From NCBI RefSeq assembly GCF_000473145.1, contig NZ_KI421500.1, positions 1,426,225-1,490,224 of the forward strand: a DNA stretch of 64,000 nucleotides, read 5' to 3'. Origin of the DNA: Leisingera daeponensis DSM 23529. Lineage in GTDB: Bacteria > Pseudomonadota > Alphaproteobacteria > Rhodobacterales > Rhodobacteraceae. The translations under genes and the position numbers were made by a program. How positions within the stretch are numbered: position 1 is the first letter of the stretch; each line of letters starts with the position of its first letter. The notes beneath the pieces were generated by a model that was not told where the DNA came from, searched no databases, and was given only the letters and a program-made list of their open reading frames with translations. Below are positions 1 to 9,123 of this stretch, piece after piece.

Positions 1-476
1 CCCTGATGAAGCAGGATGTGGACGCGGCCGGCTCGCAGACCGTGCGCGATATCTTTGCTGTCTATTTCCAGGAATTCCCGCCCTTTGCCGGAGATGAGCT
101 CTTGCGGATGATGGCTAAGCGCACCCATTTCGCACGGCAATGGTCGCTGTTCCTGGAGGACTACCCGCTGGTGCTGTCGCCCTTCCTGCCGCAGCCCTTC
201 TTCCGGCCCGACCGCGACACCGAAGGCGCGGAAGGCGTACATGAGGTGCTCGGCTGCGCGGTCTATTCCTATGCGATGAACTTCCTTGGGCTGCCTGCGG
301 CCTCCGTGCCGGCCCGGCTGGCGCAGCTGCCCAACGGCCCCCAGCCGATTAACGTGCAGATCGCCGCCCGCCGCTGGCGCGAGGATCTGGCGGTGGACGC
401 CTGCGCCGCGATCGAGGCCCGCGCCGGCCGCATGTGCCTGCCGCTGTGGGAGAAAATGCAAGAGGCCTCCGCCTGA
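1..476 (+). CDS. Amidase-signature family protein, C-terminal fragment (5' end outside window)
   Basis: The reading frame is open to the left edge, so only about the last 157 residues are visible. The segment with MNFLGLPAASVPA, then NGPQPINVQIAARRWRED and a following acidic helix, matches the C-terminal end of amidase-signature enzymes (usual pattern N-x-x-G-x-P-A, then G-x-Q-I-x-x-R-x-x-D). These enzymes hydrolyse amide bonds. The Ser-cisSer-Lys catalytic part lies upstream and cannot be checked, so substrate is unknown. The stop is followed by a long gene-free stretch. Confidence 0.72.
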   Translation, partial: LMKQDVDAAGSQTVRDIFAVYFQEFPPFAGDELLRMMAKRTHFARQWSLFLEDYPLVLSPFLPQPFFRPDRDTEGAEGVHEVLGCAVYSYAMNFLGLPAASVPARLAQLPNGPQPINVQIAARRWREDLAVDACAAIEARAGRMCLPLWEKMQEASA

Positions 477-1282
477 AACCAGCGGCCCCCAGAGATCTGG
501 CCCGCGTTGGGCACGCGGTGCCGCACCTAGCGTCCGGGCGCTTGATCCGGTTTGACATCCCTCCCCGGATCGCGCCGGGTTGGGGATGCCCGTGGTTCCG
601 GCCTGCAGCTGCGTTTCTGACAGCCGGTGCGCAATCAGTCTGCCGTGAAAAACGCGCTATTGAGCGCGCCCGGCCAGTCGAGCGCACGCAGGCGGCGCCG
701 CCATTCGGTCAGCGCCTCTCAGCGGATCAGGGGCAGACCGGCTCCCTGCAACGGCATGTTTGAGCTTCCCGGCCTTTCCGAACGCCGGACGGCAAGCAAA
801 CAGCGCCAGCAGAAGCGTGCGTGGTCTACGCGTCACGGCAGATTGCAAGGAAAGCGGAGCCGTGTGAAGAACCCTGCTGGGTCACAGGCCCGGCTCACAA
901 CCCGGCACCAACTGGCCGCATCACGGAAAAGCACCTAGAACCCGTCTTACCTAGGGGCCGCCTCACGGTCCCGGATCCGGATGCACGGAAGGCGGATCCA
1001 TGGTCCCGGGGAACGGTTTGAACCGCCCCCGGGGAACTTCCATACCCAGACAACTCGCTACATACAGCGCCCCTGCCGCCATAACAGGCGGGCCCGGCTT
1101 CGGGCGCAGGCTCCGTGGGCGTTACCGGCTGCAAACAAGGACACTCATTATTCGAAACATGCCGGTGCGGCACTGTGGCGTGCCAGCCCTGCGGCAGACG
1201 CCATCCACATCTGCCTGTGGAAAAGCATCGCATGGAATTATTACCGGGAAGTTCACAAACTCGTGAATGTTCCGTTAAACAC
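477..1282. other. Gene-free stretch of about 800 bp
   Basis: No frame here reads like a conserved protein; the short open frames are Arg/Pro/Ala-rich on both strands, as expected from GC bias. I see no tRNA-like cloverleaf. The direct repeat CCCGGGGAAC occurs at 1003-1012 and 1028-1037, flanking the interrupted palindrome CGGTT-TG-AACCG. The last 100 bases before the nadK stop are more AT-rich. The stretch may hold a decayed gene or a small RNA, but nothing here proves either. Confidence 0.5.
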
Positions 1283-2044
1283 TCAGGTGAACTGCTCGGA
1301 AATCAGCCTTTCTTCCAGCCCATGACCGGGATCGAACAGGATTTTGTGGCGGATCTGCGGATTGATGCGGATTTCGACCCAGTCGATGTCCGCCACGGAA
1401 ATCGAATCCGCATCGGCCATCACCGGGCGCTTGTCCGCCTCCAGCACGTCAAAGCGCACCATCGCATTGCTGGGCAAGAGCGCGCCGCGCCAGCGCCGCG
1501 GGCGGAAGGCGGCAATCGCGGTCAGCGCCAGCACATCGGCGCCGATCGGCAGGATCGGCCCGTGCGCCGAGTAGTTATAGGCGGTGGAGCCTGCCGGGGT
1601 GGACACCAGCGCACCATCGCAGACCAGCTCTTCCATCCTGACCCGGCCGTCCACGGACACCCTGAGCCGCGCTGCCTGCGGACCTGCCCGCAGCAGCGAC
1701 ACCTCGTTGATGGCGAGCGCCTTGTGGACCTCGCCGCGGCGGTCCATCGCGGTCATCGACAGCGGGTTGATGATCTCCTGCTTCGCGTCGCCAAGCCTCT
1801 CGATCAGCCCGTCCTCGCGGTATTCATTCATCAGAAAGCCAACGGTGCCGCGGTTCATGCCGTAAACCGGCGCCGGATTGTCCACCATGGTGTGAAGGGT
1901 GCTCAGCATGAACCCGTCACCGCCAAGCGCCACGATGATGTCAGCCTCTTCGGGGGGGACATGGCCATAGCGGCGGGCCAGTTTGGCGTGGGCTTCCTGG
2001 GCAAGCTCCGCTTCGCTGGCCAGAAAGGCGATTCTCAAACCCAT
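1283..2044 (-). CDS. nadK: NAD kinase
   Basis: NAD kinase phosphorylates NAD+ to NADP+ with ATP in the cytoplasm. The 253-residue protein begins [13 protein letters not shown] and has the diagnostic GGDG loop (LGGDGFML, residues 41-44), then [14 protein letters not shown], the NEV motif (AINEVSLLR) and the [21 protein letters not shown] region that forms the nucleotide pocket. The frame stays open upstream, but the ATG at 2044 gives the normal family N-terminus and length. It is divergent from glyA with about 170 bp between. NADPH supply next to one-carbon metabolism is reasonable, though the genes are not co-transcribed. Confidence 0.95.
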   Translation of the reverse strand: MGLRIAFLASEAELAQEAHAKLARRYGHVPPEEADIIVALGGDGFMLSTLHTMVDNPAPVYGMNRGTVGFLMNEYREDGLIERLGDAKQEIINPLSMTAMDRRGEVHKALAINEVSLLRAGPQAARLRVSVDGRVRMEELVCDGALVSTPAGSTAYNYSAHGPILPIGADVLALTAIAAFRPRRWRGALLPSNAMVRFDVLEADKRPVMADADSISVADIDWVEIRINPQIRHKILFDPGHGLEERLISEQFT

Positions 2045-2214
2045 CAAATATGTTTCCGGTATTAGGCAACTGGTTCCGAAACAATCACAGCTTTCCGCCA
2101 AAGGCCATAGTTGCCGTTCTGTCGCAGGGAAATGTCGCTTTACAGGCTTCCTGCGCAAAGATGTTTCCGATAGGAAATCGCTCAGTTCTGACCCCCTACT
2201 CCAACGGAGCCACC

Positions 2215-3510
2215 ATGACTGAAGCGACCCGTGACCCCGGCTTTTTCACCCAATCGCTGTCCGAGCGCGATCCTGAGCTTTACGGCGCGATCACGGCCGA
2301 GCTGGGCCGCCAGCGCGACGAGATCGAGCTGATTGCCTCCGAGAACATCGTCTCCGCCGCGGTGATGGAAGCGCAGGGCTCCGTGCTCACCAACAAATAC
2401 GCTGAAGGCTACCCGGGGCGCCGCTACTACGGCGGCTGCCAGTATGTCGACGTCGCCGAAAACCTGGCCATCGACCGCGCCAAGCAGCTGTTCGGCTGCG
2501 AATTCGCCAATGTGCAGCCGAACTCCGGCAGCCAGGCCAACCAGGGCGTGTTCCAGGCGCTCTTGCAGCCCGGCGACACCATCCTCGGCATGGATCTGGC
2601 CTCCGGCGGCCACCTGACCCACGGCGCGGCGCCGAACCAGTCGGGCAAGTGGTTCAACGCCGTGCATTACGGCGTGCGCCGCGATGACAACCGGATCGAC
2701 TACGACCAGATCCAGGCGCTGGCAACCGAACACCAGCCGAAGCTGATCATCGCCGGCGGCTCCGCCATCCCGCGCCAGATCGACTTTGCCAAATTCCGTG
2801 AAATCGCGGACAGCGTCGGCGCCTATTTCATGGTCGACATGGCCCATATCGCGGGCCTGATTGCCGCCGGCGAGCACCCCTCGCCGTTCCCGCACGCCCA
2901 TGTCGCCACCACCACCACCCACAAGACCCTGCGCGGGCCCCGCGGCGGCATGATCGTGACCAATGACGCGGATATCGCCAAGAAGGTGAACTCGGCGATC
3001 TTCCCGGGCATCCAGGGCGGCCCGCTGATGCATGTGATCGCAGGCAAGGCGGCGGCCTTCGGCGAGGCGCTGAAGCCGGAGTTCAAGGCCTACCAGAAGC
3101 AGGTGCGCGCCAATGCGGCGGCGCTGGCGGATCAGCTGATCAAGGGCGGCCTGGACATCGTGACCGGCGGCACCGATACGCATGTGATGCTGGTCGACCT
3201 GCGCCCCAAGGGCGTGACCGGCAACATCGCCGACAAGGCGCTGGGCCGCGCCCATATCACCACCAACAAGAACGGCATCCCGTTCGACCCGGAAAAGCCC
3301 ACCGTGACCTCGGGCCTGCGCCTCGGCACGCCCGCAGGCACCACCCGCGGCTTCGGCGAGGCCGAGTTCCGCCAGATCGCCGACCTGATCATCGAGGTGA
3401 TCGACGGGCTGGCGGCCAACGGTGAAGAGGGCAACGCGGATGTGGAAGCGGCGGTGCGCGCCAAGGTCGCGGACCTCTGCGCCAAGTTCCCGCTCTACCC
3501 GAACCTGTAA
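2215..3510 (+). CDS. glyA: Serine hydroxymethyltransferase
   Basis: This PLP enzyme interconverts serine and glycine while loading a one-carbon unit onto tetrahydrofolate. The 431-residue length is normal. Recognisable blocks are [10 protein letters not shown], the ends of substrate loops around [13 protein letters not shown], and the PLP-lysine segment [14 protein letters not shown] with Lys at residue 237. The upstream frame is open, but the ATG at 2215 ([11 protein letters not shown]) gives the family N-terminus. A strong terminator follows. The 170-bp leader shared with nadK contains no riboswitch I can recognise. Confidence 0.97.
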   Translation: MTEATRDPGFFTQSLSERDPELYGAITAELGRQRDEIELIASENIVSAAVMEAQGSVLTNKYAEGYPGRRYYGGCQYVDVAENLAIDRAKQLFGCEFANVQPNSGSQANQGVFQALLQPGDTILGMDLASGGHLTHGAAPNQSGKWFNAVHYGVRRDDNRIDYDQIQALATEHQPKLIIAGGSAIPRQIDFAKFREIADSVGAYFMVDMAHIAGLIAAGEHPSPFPHAHVATTTTHKTLRGPRGGMIVTNDADIAKKVNSAIFPGIQGGPLMHVIAGKAAAFGEALKPEFKAYQKQVRANAAALADQLIKGGLDIVTGGTDTHVMLVDLRPKGVTGNIADKALGRAHITTNKNGIPFDPEKPTVTSGLRLGTPAGTTRGFGEAEFRQIADLIIEVIDGLAANGEEGNADVEAAVRAKVADLCAKFPLYPNL

Positions 3511-3533
3511 GCTCCGGCTTATCTGACGAAAAG

Positions 3534-3566
3534 AAACCGCCGCGGCCCCAGGACCGCGGCGGTTTT
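3534..3566 (+). terminator. Rho-independent terminator of glyA
   Basis: A GC-rich hairpin (ACCGCCGCGG, short loop, CCGCGGCGGT) is followed by TTTT and starts 24 bases after the glyA stop. Confidence 0.88.
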
Positions 3567-3633
3567 CTGTTGCCCGGCAGGCTCCCGCGCCCCGCCTGTG
3601 CATCAAAGATGCCCTGGCACGGGCCTTGGGCCC

Positions 3634-3660
3634 GGCAGCGCCCCCAAGTGGGGCGCTGCC
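3634..3660. repeat. Intergenic 11-bp-arm palindrome (REP-like hairpin)
   Basis: GGCAGCGCCCC, a 5-base loop, then GGGGCGCTGCC form a perfect stem in the glyA-DUF817 gap. There is no T-run after it, so it is unlikely to be a simple terminator. It resembles the REP-type hairpins scattered between genes in alphaproteobacteria, but only one copy is visible here. Confidence 0.5.
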
Positions 3661-3775
3661 CGCGCCGTGCGGGCCGCTTCCGGATTGCGTTTCCGGAAAG
3701 ATCAGGGAAAGGTTCTCCGGCAGGCCTGAGGGTTAGCCACCGTTTTGAACCAAGACACTGTAGAGCAGCCGTTTA

Positions 3776-4675
3776 ATGATCCCTTTTCAAGACTCACCGG
3801 CCACGAACCGGACCCGGCGCCTGGAGCGGCGTTTGGGCGATGGAATGCGCGCGCGCCTGCCGCTGGCCGCCGCCGAGTTCATCATGTTTACCCTGAAACA
3901 GGGGTGGGCCGCCATCTTCGGGATCCTGCTGCTGGCCGGGCTGATTTTCACGGGCTGGATCTGGCAGCCGGAATGGCCGCTGGCCCGCTACGACGCGCTG
4001 CTCATCTATGCGCTGGCGCTGCAGGGGCTGCTGCTGGCAACTGGCATGGAGAGCTGGCGCGAGGTGCGGGTGATCCTGCTGTTCCACCTGACCGGAACCG
4101 CGATGGAAATCTTCAAGGTGCAGGCGGGCAGCTGGGCCTATCCCGGAGCAGGAGTGGTCAAACTGAACGATGTGCCGCTGTTTTCCGGTTTCATGTATGC
4201 CGCCGTAGGCTCTTACTTGGCGCGGGTGATCCGGTTGTTCGACATGCATTTCGCCCCCTACCCGCCGTTCTGGAGCACGGTGCTGCTGGCCGCTGCGATC
4301 TATGGCAACTTCTATGCCCACCACTATCTGCCAGACATCCGGATGGGCCTGTTTGCCGCCACCGTGCTGCTGTTTGCCCGCACCCGCATCTGGTTCCGCA
4401 TCGGCGAGCGGTTTTACTGGATGCCGCTGCCGCTGGCGGCATTTCTGTCGAGCTTTTTCCTGTGGCTGGCGGAGAATGTCGGCACCAGCACCAAAACCTG
4501 GCTCTACAACGGTCAGGCCAGCGGCGAGTGGGTGAGCCTGGCCAAAATGGGGTCGTGGTATCTTCTGCTGTACGTCAGCTTTGTCACGGTCACGCTGGTG
4601 TTCCGCGATGCGCTGTCTCCGGCCGCCGCGGCGGACCGCCCGCCGCCAGCTGCCGGGCAGCAGCGGCAGGCTTAA
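3776..4675 (+). CDS. DUF817 family integral membrane protein (YoaT-like)
   Basis: The 299-residue protein has a short basic N-terminus, then several hydrophobic helices (from about residue 38 onward). It carries the polar motifs HLTGTAMEIFKVQAGSW, SGFMYAAVGSY, NFYAHHYLPDIR and WLAENVGTSTKTW that characterise the DUF817/YoaT family. The biochemical role of the family is not known to me. The first ATG lacks a strong ribosome-binding site, but the LERRLGDGMRARLP stretch belongs to the family, so the start is probably right. It is monocistronic, convergent with the next small gene. Confidence 0.8.
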   Translation: MIPFQDSPATNRTRRLERRLGDGMRARLPLAAAEFIMFTLKQGWAAIFGILLLAGLIFTGWIWQPEWPLARYDALLIYALALQGLLLATGMESWREVRVILLFHLTGTAMEIFKVQAGSWAYPGAGVVKLNDVPLFSGFMYAAVGSYLARVIRLFDMHFAPYPPFWSTVLLAAAIYGNFYAHHYLPDIRMGLFAATVLLFARTRIWFRIGERFYWMPLPLAAFLSSFFLWLAENVGTSTKTWLYNGQASGEWVSLAKMGSWYLLLYVSFVTVTLVFRDALSPAAAADRPPPAAGQQRQA

Positions 4676-4727
4676 GGGCAGCCGGACGGGACAGGCTTTC
4701 ACATCGCAGGCAGCGGGAAACGGGACA

Positions 4728-5093
4728 TCAGACCAGCCCGCGCCAGCGTAGAACGACGACCAGCAGGATCATCACCACCAGCAGCGAAAACGCCATGCTG
4801 CCCAAGACCCCCAGCCAGAACCCCTTGCGCCGGTCGGCAATGTCGATTTCCTTCAAGTGCGCCTTAACTTCGCGGGCGGCGCCGCGCAGCGGTTTTTGGT
4901 CCACCGTCTGCCGCAGCTTGGGGTGTTCCAGCAGCGGCAGCGCGCCGGCCAGTTTCATGCCCTGCTTGTAAACCCGCCGCGGCAGGCGGCGGCGGACAAG
5001 TTTCAGCGCGGCGGCGAGGTCGCCGGAGGCGTGCTCGCGCTCCTTCAGGAGCGTGCGGATGTCTTCGATATCCTGATCCAGGCTGGCGGCCAT
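4728..5093 (-). CDS. Hypothetical protein with C-terminal membrane anchor
   Basis: I do not recognise this 121-residue protein. It starts with an acidic amphipathic helix (MAASLDQDIEDIRTLLKERE), continues with a basic helical part (RRRLPRRVYKQG), and ends in one long hydrophobic segment (about residues 92-116, GVLGSMAFSLLVVMILLVVV) followed by RWRGLV. It is therefore probably a tail-anchored inner-membrane protein with its N-terminal part in the cytoplasm. Divergent from the esterase gene; likely lineage-specific. Confidence 0.6.
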   Translation of the reverse strand: MAASLDQDIEDIRTLLKEREHASGDLAAALKLVRRRLPRRVYKQGMKLAGALPLLEHPKLRQTVDQKPLRGAAREVKAHLKEIDIADRRKGFWLGVLGSMAFSLLVVMILLVVVLRWRGLV

Positions 5094-5196
5094 TGCGGCA
5101 CTCTCCCTCGGCTGATGTGTTGCGCCACCCTATCCCGCGCCCGCGCCCGCCTCAATGGGGCTGGCAAGCCTTTGCCTGCCCGGTTATCAAGGCGCC

Positions 5197-5955
5197 ATGC
5201 TGAACACGATCACTCATGGCTCTGCCACCGGAAAACCCCCGCTTCTGATAGCCCATGGCCTCTATGGCTCGGCCCGCAATTGGGGCGTCATCGCCAAGCG
5301 CCTGTCGGATGAGCGGCAGGTGGTTGCGGTGGACATGCGCAACCACGGCGACAGCCCCCGCAGGGACAGCCATACCTATCCGGAGCTGGCGGAGGATCTG
5401 GCGGAGGTGATCGCGTCCCATGGCGGCCGGATGGATGTGATCGGCCACTCAATGGGCGGCAAGGCGGCGATGATGCTGGCGCTCAACCACCCCGAGGCGG
5501 TGCGCAAACTGGTGGTCGCCGACATCGCGCCGGTGGCCTATGGCCATACGCAGATCCAGTATATCCACGCGATGAAGTCGCTGGATCTGGAGAGCATCGA
5601 GCGCCGCCCCGAGGCCGCCGCCCGGCTGGCTGAGGCCGGGGTGGACGCTGCGCTGCAGAGCTTCTTCACCCAGTCGCTGGACCTGCCGAACAAGCGCTGG
5701 AAGCTGAACCTGGACACGCTGGCAGACCAGATGCCCCACATCATGTCCTTCCCGCAGACAGAGGCCGCCTGGGACGGCCCTGCGCTGTTCCTGTCAGGGT
5801 CGGACTCGGATTACGTGCTGCCGCAGCACCGCGACGAAATCCGCGCGCGGTTCCCGAATGCCCGGTTTGCCAAGCTGCCCGGCGCGGGCCATTGGCTGCA
5901 CGCCGAGAAGCCGCGGGAGTTCGAGGCCGCCGCGCGGGTGTTCCTCAACGCCTAG
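5197..5955 (+). CDS. Alpha/beta-fold hydrolase, YbfF-type esterase
   Basis: A 252-residue serine hydrolase. It shows the oxyanion loop HGLYGSARNW, the MRNHGDSPR strand, the nucleophile elbow GHSMGG (Ser near residue 85), an acid in SGSDSDYV and the catalytic His in GAGHWLHAEKP. This order matches the YbfF/ABHD11-like esterase group acting on short acyl esters. The frame is open upstream, but the ATG at 5197 gives the usual start just before the first strand. Its stop overlaps the stop of the convergent small membrane gene by four bases. Confidence 0.87.
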   Translation: MLNTITHGSATGKPPLLIAHGLYGSARNWGVIAKRLSDERQVVAVDMRNHGDSPRRDSHTYPELAEDLAEVIASHGGRMDVIGHSMGGKAAMMLALNHPEAVRKLVVADIAPVAYGHTQIQYIHAMKSLDLESIERRPEAAARLAEAGVDAALQSFFTQSLDLPNKRWKLNLDTLADQMPHIMSFPQTEAAWDGPALFLSGSDSDYVLPQHRDEIRARFPNARFAKLPGAGHWLHAEKPREFEAAARVFLNA

Positions 5956-6140
5956 GCGCCGCGGGCATAGAGCTGCCTGGCGACCAGCCATGCGACTGGC
6001 ATCCCCAGAACGGCACCGGCAGCGGCGGCGGCAAGGATCGCTTGGGTCGTGACCAGCCCTGCTGCAAGCACCGCGATCACCCCGGCGCCTGCCAGGCTGC
6101 TGCCGATCAGCGAATACAGGATGGATGCAAGACGCAACAT
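5952..6140 (-). CDS. Small two-helix membrane protein
   Basis: A 62-residue protein of two hydrophobic helices (SLIGSSLAGAGVIAVLAAGL and ILAAAAAGAVLGMPVAWLVA) ending RQLYARGA. From memory, very similar short proteins are common in Rhodobacteraceae and are often mislabelled CTP synthetase; it has none of that enzyme's domains. Its start is preceded by GAGAAAGC-type purines. Function unknown. Confidence 0.65.
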   Translation of the reverse strand: MLRLASILYSLIGSSLAGAGVIAVLAAGLVTTQAILAAAAAGAVLGMPVAWLVARQLYARGA

Positions 6141-6236
6141 GGGCTTTCTCCTTTGCCTCTGACTGTTCTGCGCACAGGCATAGGGATTCGCGAATATGTA
6201 CGCCTTGATCCTGATCAGTTTGGCGCTGATGCAATT

Positions 6237-7229
6237 CTAGCGCGTGTACATCTGCTTCTTGAAGGCCCGCGTCCGGTCCGTCGCCGCGGCGGAGCCGTCG
6301 TGGTAGGTGCCGAACCATTTGTCGAAGGGGATTTCCGAGGTGCCGTAGTTGCACTCGAAATAGCGGTGGTGCAACTGGTGGAAGAAGTCCCCGGCCTTGG
6401 CGGCCGCGGTTTCGCCGGCAATCACCCGCTCGAAGCCGGAATGCGACAGCGCCGGGCTCACCTGCTGGAACATTGCATGGAACACCAGATGCAGCGGGTG
6501 CGAGGGCACGATCAGGTGGATGAAATAGGTGGTGAAGTAGAGCAGGTTCTCATACCAGTGGTTGGAGATCCCTGACCACGGCCCGATGTTGACGTTGCGG
6601 TGGTGGACTGCATGGACGTGTTTATAGAGCCGCGGATGATGCTCCAGCCGGTGTATCCAGTAGAAATGCAGGCCGGACCACATCGGGATGAACAGCATCC
6701 AGACCACGCACCACACGGGCGCCTCCGCGAAAGTCACCACGGGCACCCAACCATTGGCCATCAGCCAGTAGATGCCCCATTGATACACCGTCGCCACGGT
6801 GATGGCGCTGCCCAGCGTCCACCAGATGTTGTCCCAGACCTGGTTCTTGAAGGTGAAGGTGCCATTGCCCCGGGACAGGTCGCGCTTGTCGAACTTCTTT
6901 TGCATCCCCTGGCCCTTGCGCATGTAGAGCCACCAGTGCAGGCTGCCGGCCACCGCGGCCTGCGGCAGCAGGTTGGCGAGCCAGACCTGCAGCATCCAGC
7001 CGGGGCGGAATTCGGCCATCTCTGCCAGAGGCGGCAACAGCCAGGCGTAAAGGGCAAGCGCCAGCAGGAGACAGAGCGTCAGCGATGTGATCTCCATCCA
7101 GGCGCCGCGGTACCATCTGAGGACTGCCGCCGGGCGCGGCGGCCAGCTGAACAGCGGGTTGAGCGGCACCGGCCCCTTGGGGTGATAGTGCCAGCGGTCC
7201 GCCTCGCGGTCGGGGAGCGTGCCGTGCAT
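6237..7229 (-). CDS. Sterol desaturase / fatty acid hydroxylase superfamily membrane enzyme
   Basis: The 330-residue protein has several membrane helices and the histidine clusters of the di-iron hydroxylase superfamily: HFYWIHRLEHH, HVHAVHHRN and HQLHHRYFECNYG, giving the full eight-His pattern. Such enzymes hydroxylate or desaturate lipids at the membrane; the substrate cannot be read from sequence. The ATG at 7229 is preferred over one nine codons earlier because AGGAGG sits 6-7 bases before it. It lies 23 bp downstream of the aldolase gene on the same strand and is probably co-transcribed with it, under the divergent LysR gene's operator. Confidence 0.87.
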   Translation of the reverse strand: MHGTLPDREADRWHYHPKGPVPLNPLFSWPPRPAAVLRWYRGAWMEITSLTLCLLLALALYAWLLPPLAEMAEFRPGWMLQVWLANLLPQAAVAGSLHWWLYMRKGQGMQKKFDKRDLSRGNGTFTFKNQVWDNIWWTLGSAITVATVYQWGIYWLMANGWVPVVTFAEAPVWCVVWMLFIPMWSGLHFYWIHRLEHHPRLYKHVHAVHHRNVNIGPWSGISNHWYENLLYFTTYFIHLIVPSHPLHLVFHAMFQQVSPALSHSGFERVIAGETAAAKAGDFFHQLHHRYFECNYGTSEIPFDKWFGTYHDGSAAATDRTRAFKKQMYTR

Positions 7230-7252
7230 CGGGTTGCCTCCTGTCCCAAGTT

Positions 7253-8011
7253 TCAAGTCGCGTAGTTCGAGCCTTCGTCGTCGAGGATCGCCTTCAGCTC
7301 CGCCAGGTGCCGTTCCGCCTGATCCGGATACTCCTCCAGCTCCTGAGCGGTTTTTTCGGCGATCTCGTCGCTCAGCACCCGCAGCTTCTGGCCGGTTTGC
7401 AGGGCGCGGATATAGGTCTCGGCGGCGCGTTCGAAGTAATAGAGCCGGTTGAAGGTGTCCGCGATGCTATCGCCGATCACCAGAACGCCGTGGTTGCCCA
7501 TGATCATCACCTTGACCTTGGGATCCGTCAGCATACCGGCACAGCGCGCGCCCTCGTCCTCAAACGCCAGCCCGCCGAAACCGCCATCCACCACATAGCG
7601 GTTATAGAAAGCGGCGGTGTTCTGGTCGATCGGCGGCAGGGTGCTGTCGGCAAGGCAGGCCAGCACGGTGGCGTGGATCGAATGCACATGCATCACGCAG
7701 CGCGCATGCGGGCACAGGCGGTGGATCGAGCCGTGCAGCCCCCAGGCGGTCGGATCCGGCGCATCGGGGCGCTCCATCGTCTTGGGGTCGTTTGCATCTA
7801 GCAGGAGGAGGCTGGATGCTTTCATCCGCGCGAAATGCGCCTGGTTGGGGTTCATCAGGAATTTGCTGCCATCCTCGCTCACCGCCAGGCTGAAGTGGTT
7901 GGCGACGCCTTCATGCATGTCCAGCCGCGCGGTCCAGCGGAAGGCCGCGGCCATGTCGACGCGCTCCTGCCAATGGGTGAGGTTCGGGCTCAGCTCCGCT
8001 TGCTTGTTCAT
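7253..8011 (-). CDS. Class II aldolase/adducin family protein
   Basis: A 252-residue zinc-dependent class II aldolase-like protein. Visible are the N-terminal substrate region (DMHEGVANHFSLAV), the metal-binding MHVHSIHATVL motif, the acidic region around DEGARCAG, and GNHGVLVIGDSIADTFNRLYYFERAAE supplying the third His and the tail helix. Family members cleave or isomerise sugar phosphates or decarboxylate small acids; the specific substrate is not evident. The frame extends far upstream, but the ATG at 8011 gives the family N-terminus. First gene of a two-gene transcript with the membrane hydroxylase, divergent from a LysR gene. Confidence 0.85.
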   Translation of the reverse strand: MNKQAELSPNLTHWQERVDMAAAFRWTARLDMHEGVANHFSLAVSEDGSKFLMNPNQAHFARMKASSLLLLDANDPKTMERPDAPDPTAWGLHGSIHRLCPHARCVMHVHSIHATVLACLADSTLPPIDQNTAAFYNRYVVDGGFGGLAFEDEGARCAGMLTDPKVKVMIMGNHGVLVIGDSIADTFNRLYYFERAAETYIRALQTGQKLRVLSDEIAEKTAQELEEYPDQAERHLAELKAILDDEGSNYAT

Positions 8012-8087
8012 TCCGGGGTCTCCAAGGTCGCTTTCCTTAGTGGTGCCAGCCGCATTCCCTGCTGACAAACGATGGATTCCGCCGCTA

Positions 8088-8108
8088 TGCATTAGATGAA
8101 CTAATGCA
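8088..8108. promoter_or_regulatory. Palindromic operator, probable LysR-binding site
   Basis: TGCATTAG-ATGAA-CTAATGCA is a perfect 8-bp-arm inverted repeat with a 5-base spacer, placed between the divergent aldolase and LysR genes and ending eight bases before the LysR start codon. LysR-type regulators bind such interrupted dyads next to their own gene. Assignment to this regulator is inference from position. Confidence 0.7.
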
Positions 8109-8116
8109 CAGGTCAT

Positions 8117-9004
8117 ATGTCTATGCCGCCGCCCTCCTCCTCCCTGCCGCCGCTCACCTGGCTGCGCGCCTTTGAGGCCAGCGCCCGGCACCTGTCGTTC
8201 ACCCGCGCCGCGGCGGAGCTGAACCTGACCCAACCGGCAATCAGCCAGCATGTGCGCAGCCTGGAAAACTTCCTGGGGAGGGAGCTGTTCATCCGGAAAA
8301 CCCGTGCGCTGGAACTGTCCGAGGCCGGGGCGAACTACATGCCGATCGTGCGCGAGGCCTTCGACCTGATTGCCGCCGGAACCCGGGCCTTTACCGGCGG
8401 CGATCAGGGCCGGCATCTGGTCTTGCAGTGCAATATGGCATTTTCGGTGTTTTGGCTGTCGCCGCGCCTGCCGCGGCTCTATGCGCGGTTTCCCTGGCTG
8501 GTCTTGAACATCGTGACGCCGATCTGGGACCCGGAACGCCATGCCGCCTCTGCCGGGACAGAGATCCGGTTTGGCCGACCGAACGATATGTCGGCGGCGG
8601 CGGTGCGTCTGACGCGGGACCGCTTCTATCCGGTCTGCGCACCGGGCTACCAGGGCGGCGCGGTTGATTTCAGCACTGCCACGCTGCTGGATTGTGCAGG
8701 CGTCACAGGCTCCTGGGGGGCGTGGTTCAAGTCGCAGGACCGGCCGTTTGACCGCAATCACGAAATCAACCTGGCCTCAACTTACGTGATCGCCATGACG
8801 GCGGCGGTGAACGGGGCCGGGATATCCATGTCCCATGACACCCTGGCGGGCGGCCTGCTGGAGAGCGGCCAGCTGGTCCGGGCCAGCGATCATTCGGCGG
8901 AGCAGCTGGAGAGCTACTTCCTGATGCCGCCGCCGAGCCACGCCAGCACCCCGGCGTCGCGGGCGTTCCTGGAGTGGCTGGAGGGGGAATTGCCCCCGGT
9001 ATAG
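8117..9004 (+). CDS. LysR-family transcriptional regulator (GcvA-like)
   Basis: A 295-residue LysR-type regulator. The winged HTH spans about residues 10-70 (LTWLRAFEASARHLSFTRAAAELNLTQPAISQHVRSLE, with SEAGANYMPIVREAF closing the linker helix), followed by a periplasmic-binding-like effector domain. The LPPLTWLRAFEA opening and HEINLASTYVIAMTAAVNGAGISM segment resemble the GcvA/AmpR subgroup. A second in-frame ATG two codons later is possible since neither has a strong ribosome-binding site. The operator palindrome at 8088-8108 suggests it controls the divergent aldolase-hydroxylase pair and itself. Confidence 0.9.
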   Translation: MSMPPPSSSLPPLTWLRAFEASARHLSFTRAAAELNLTQPAISQHVRSLENFLGRELFIRKTRALELSEAGANYMPIVREAFDLIAAGTRAFTGGDQGRHLVLQCNMAFSVFWLSPRLPRLYARFPWLVLNIVTPIWDPERHAASAGTEIRFGRPNDMSAAAVRLTRDRFYPVCAPGYQGGAVDFSTATLLDCAGVTGSWGAWFKSQDRPFDRNHEINLASTYVIAMTAAVNGAGISMSHDTLAGGLLESGQLVRASDHSAEQLESYFLMPPPSHASTPASRAFLEWLEGELPPV

Positions 9005-9123
9005 AAAGTACCGCCCGGCAGCACGCCGGGCAGCAGCCACTTTCAAAATTCTCCAACAAGTCCTGCCGAATGTTCGCAATACGCCCGCGGCTTGCGCCAT
9101 TTGCCGCATGCTGCTAAACGCGC

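Noticed and set aside
2050..2214. Upstream extension of glyA
   Set aside because: The added residues precede the normal family start and lie in the shared nadK-glyA control region.
5952..6140. CTP synthetase
   Set aside because: The 62-residue two-helix membrane protein has no synthetase or glutaminase domain; the name is a known mislabel for such small proteins.
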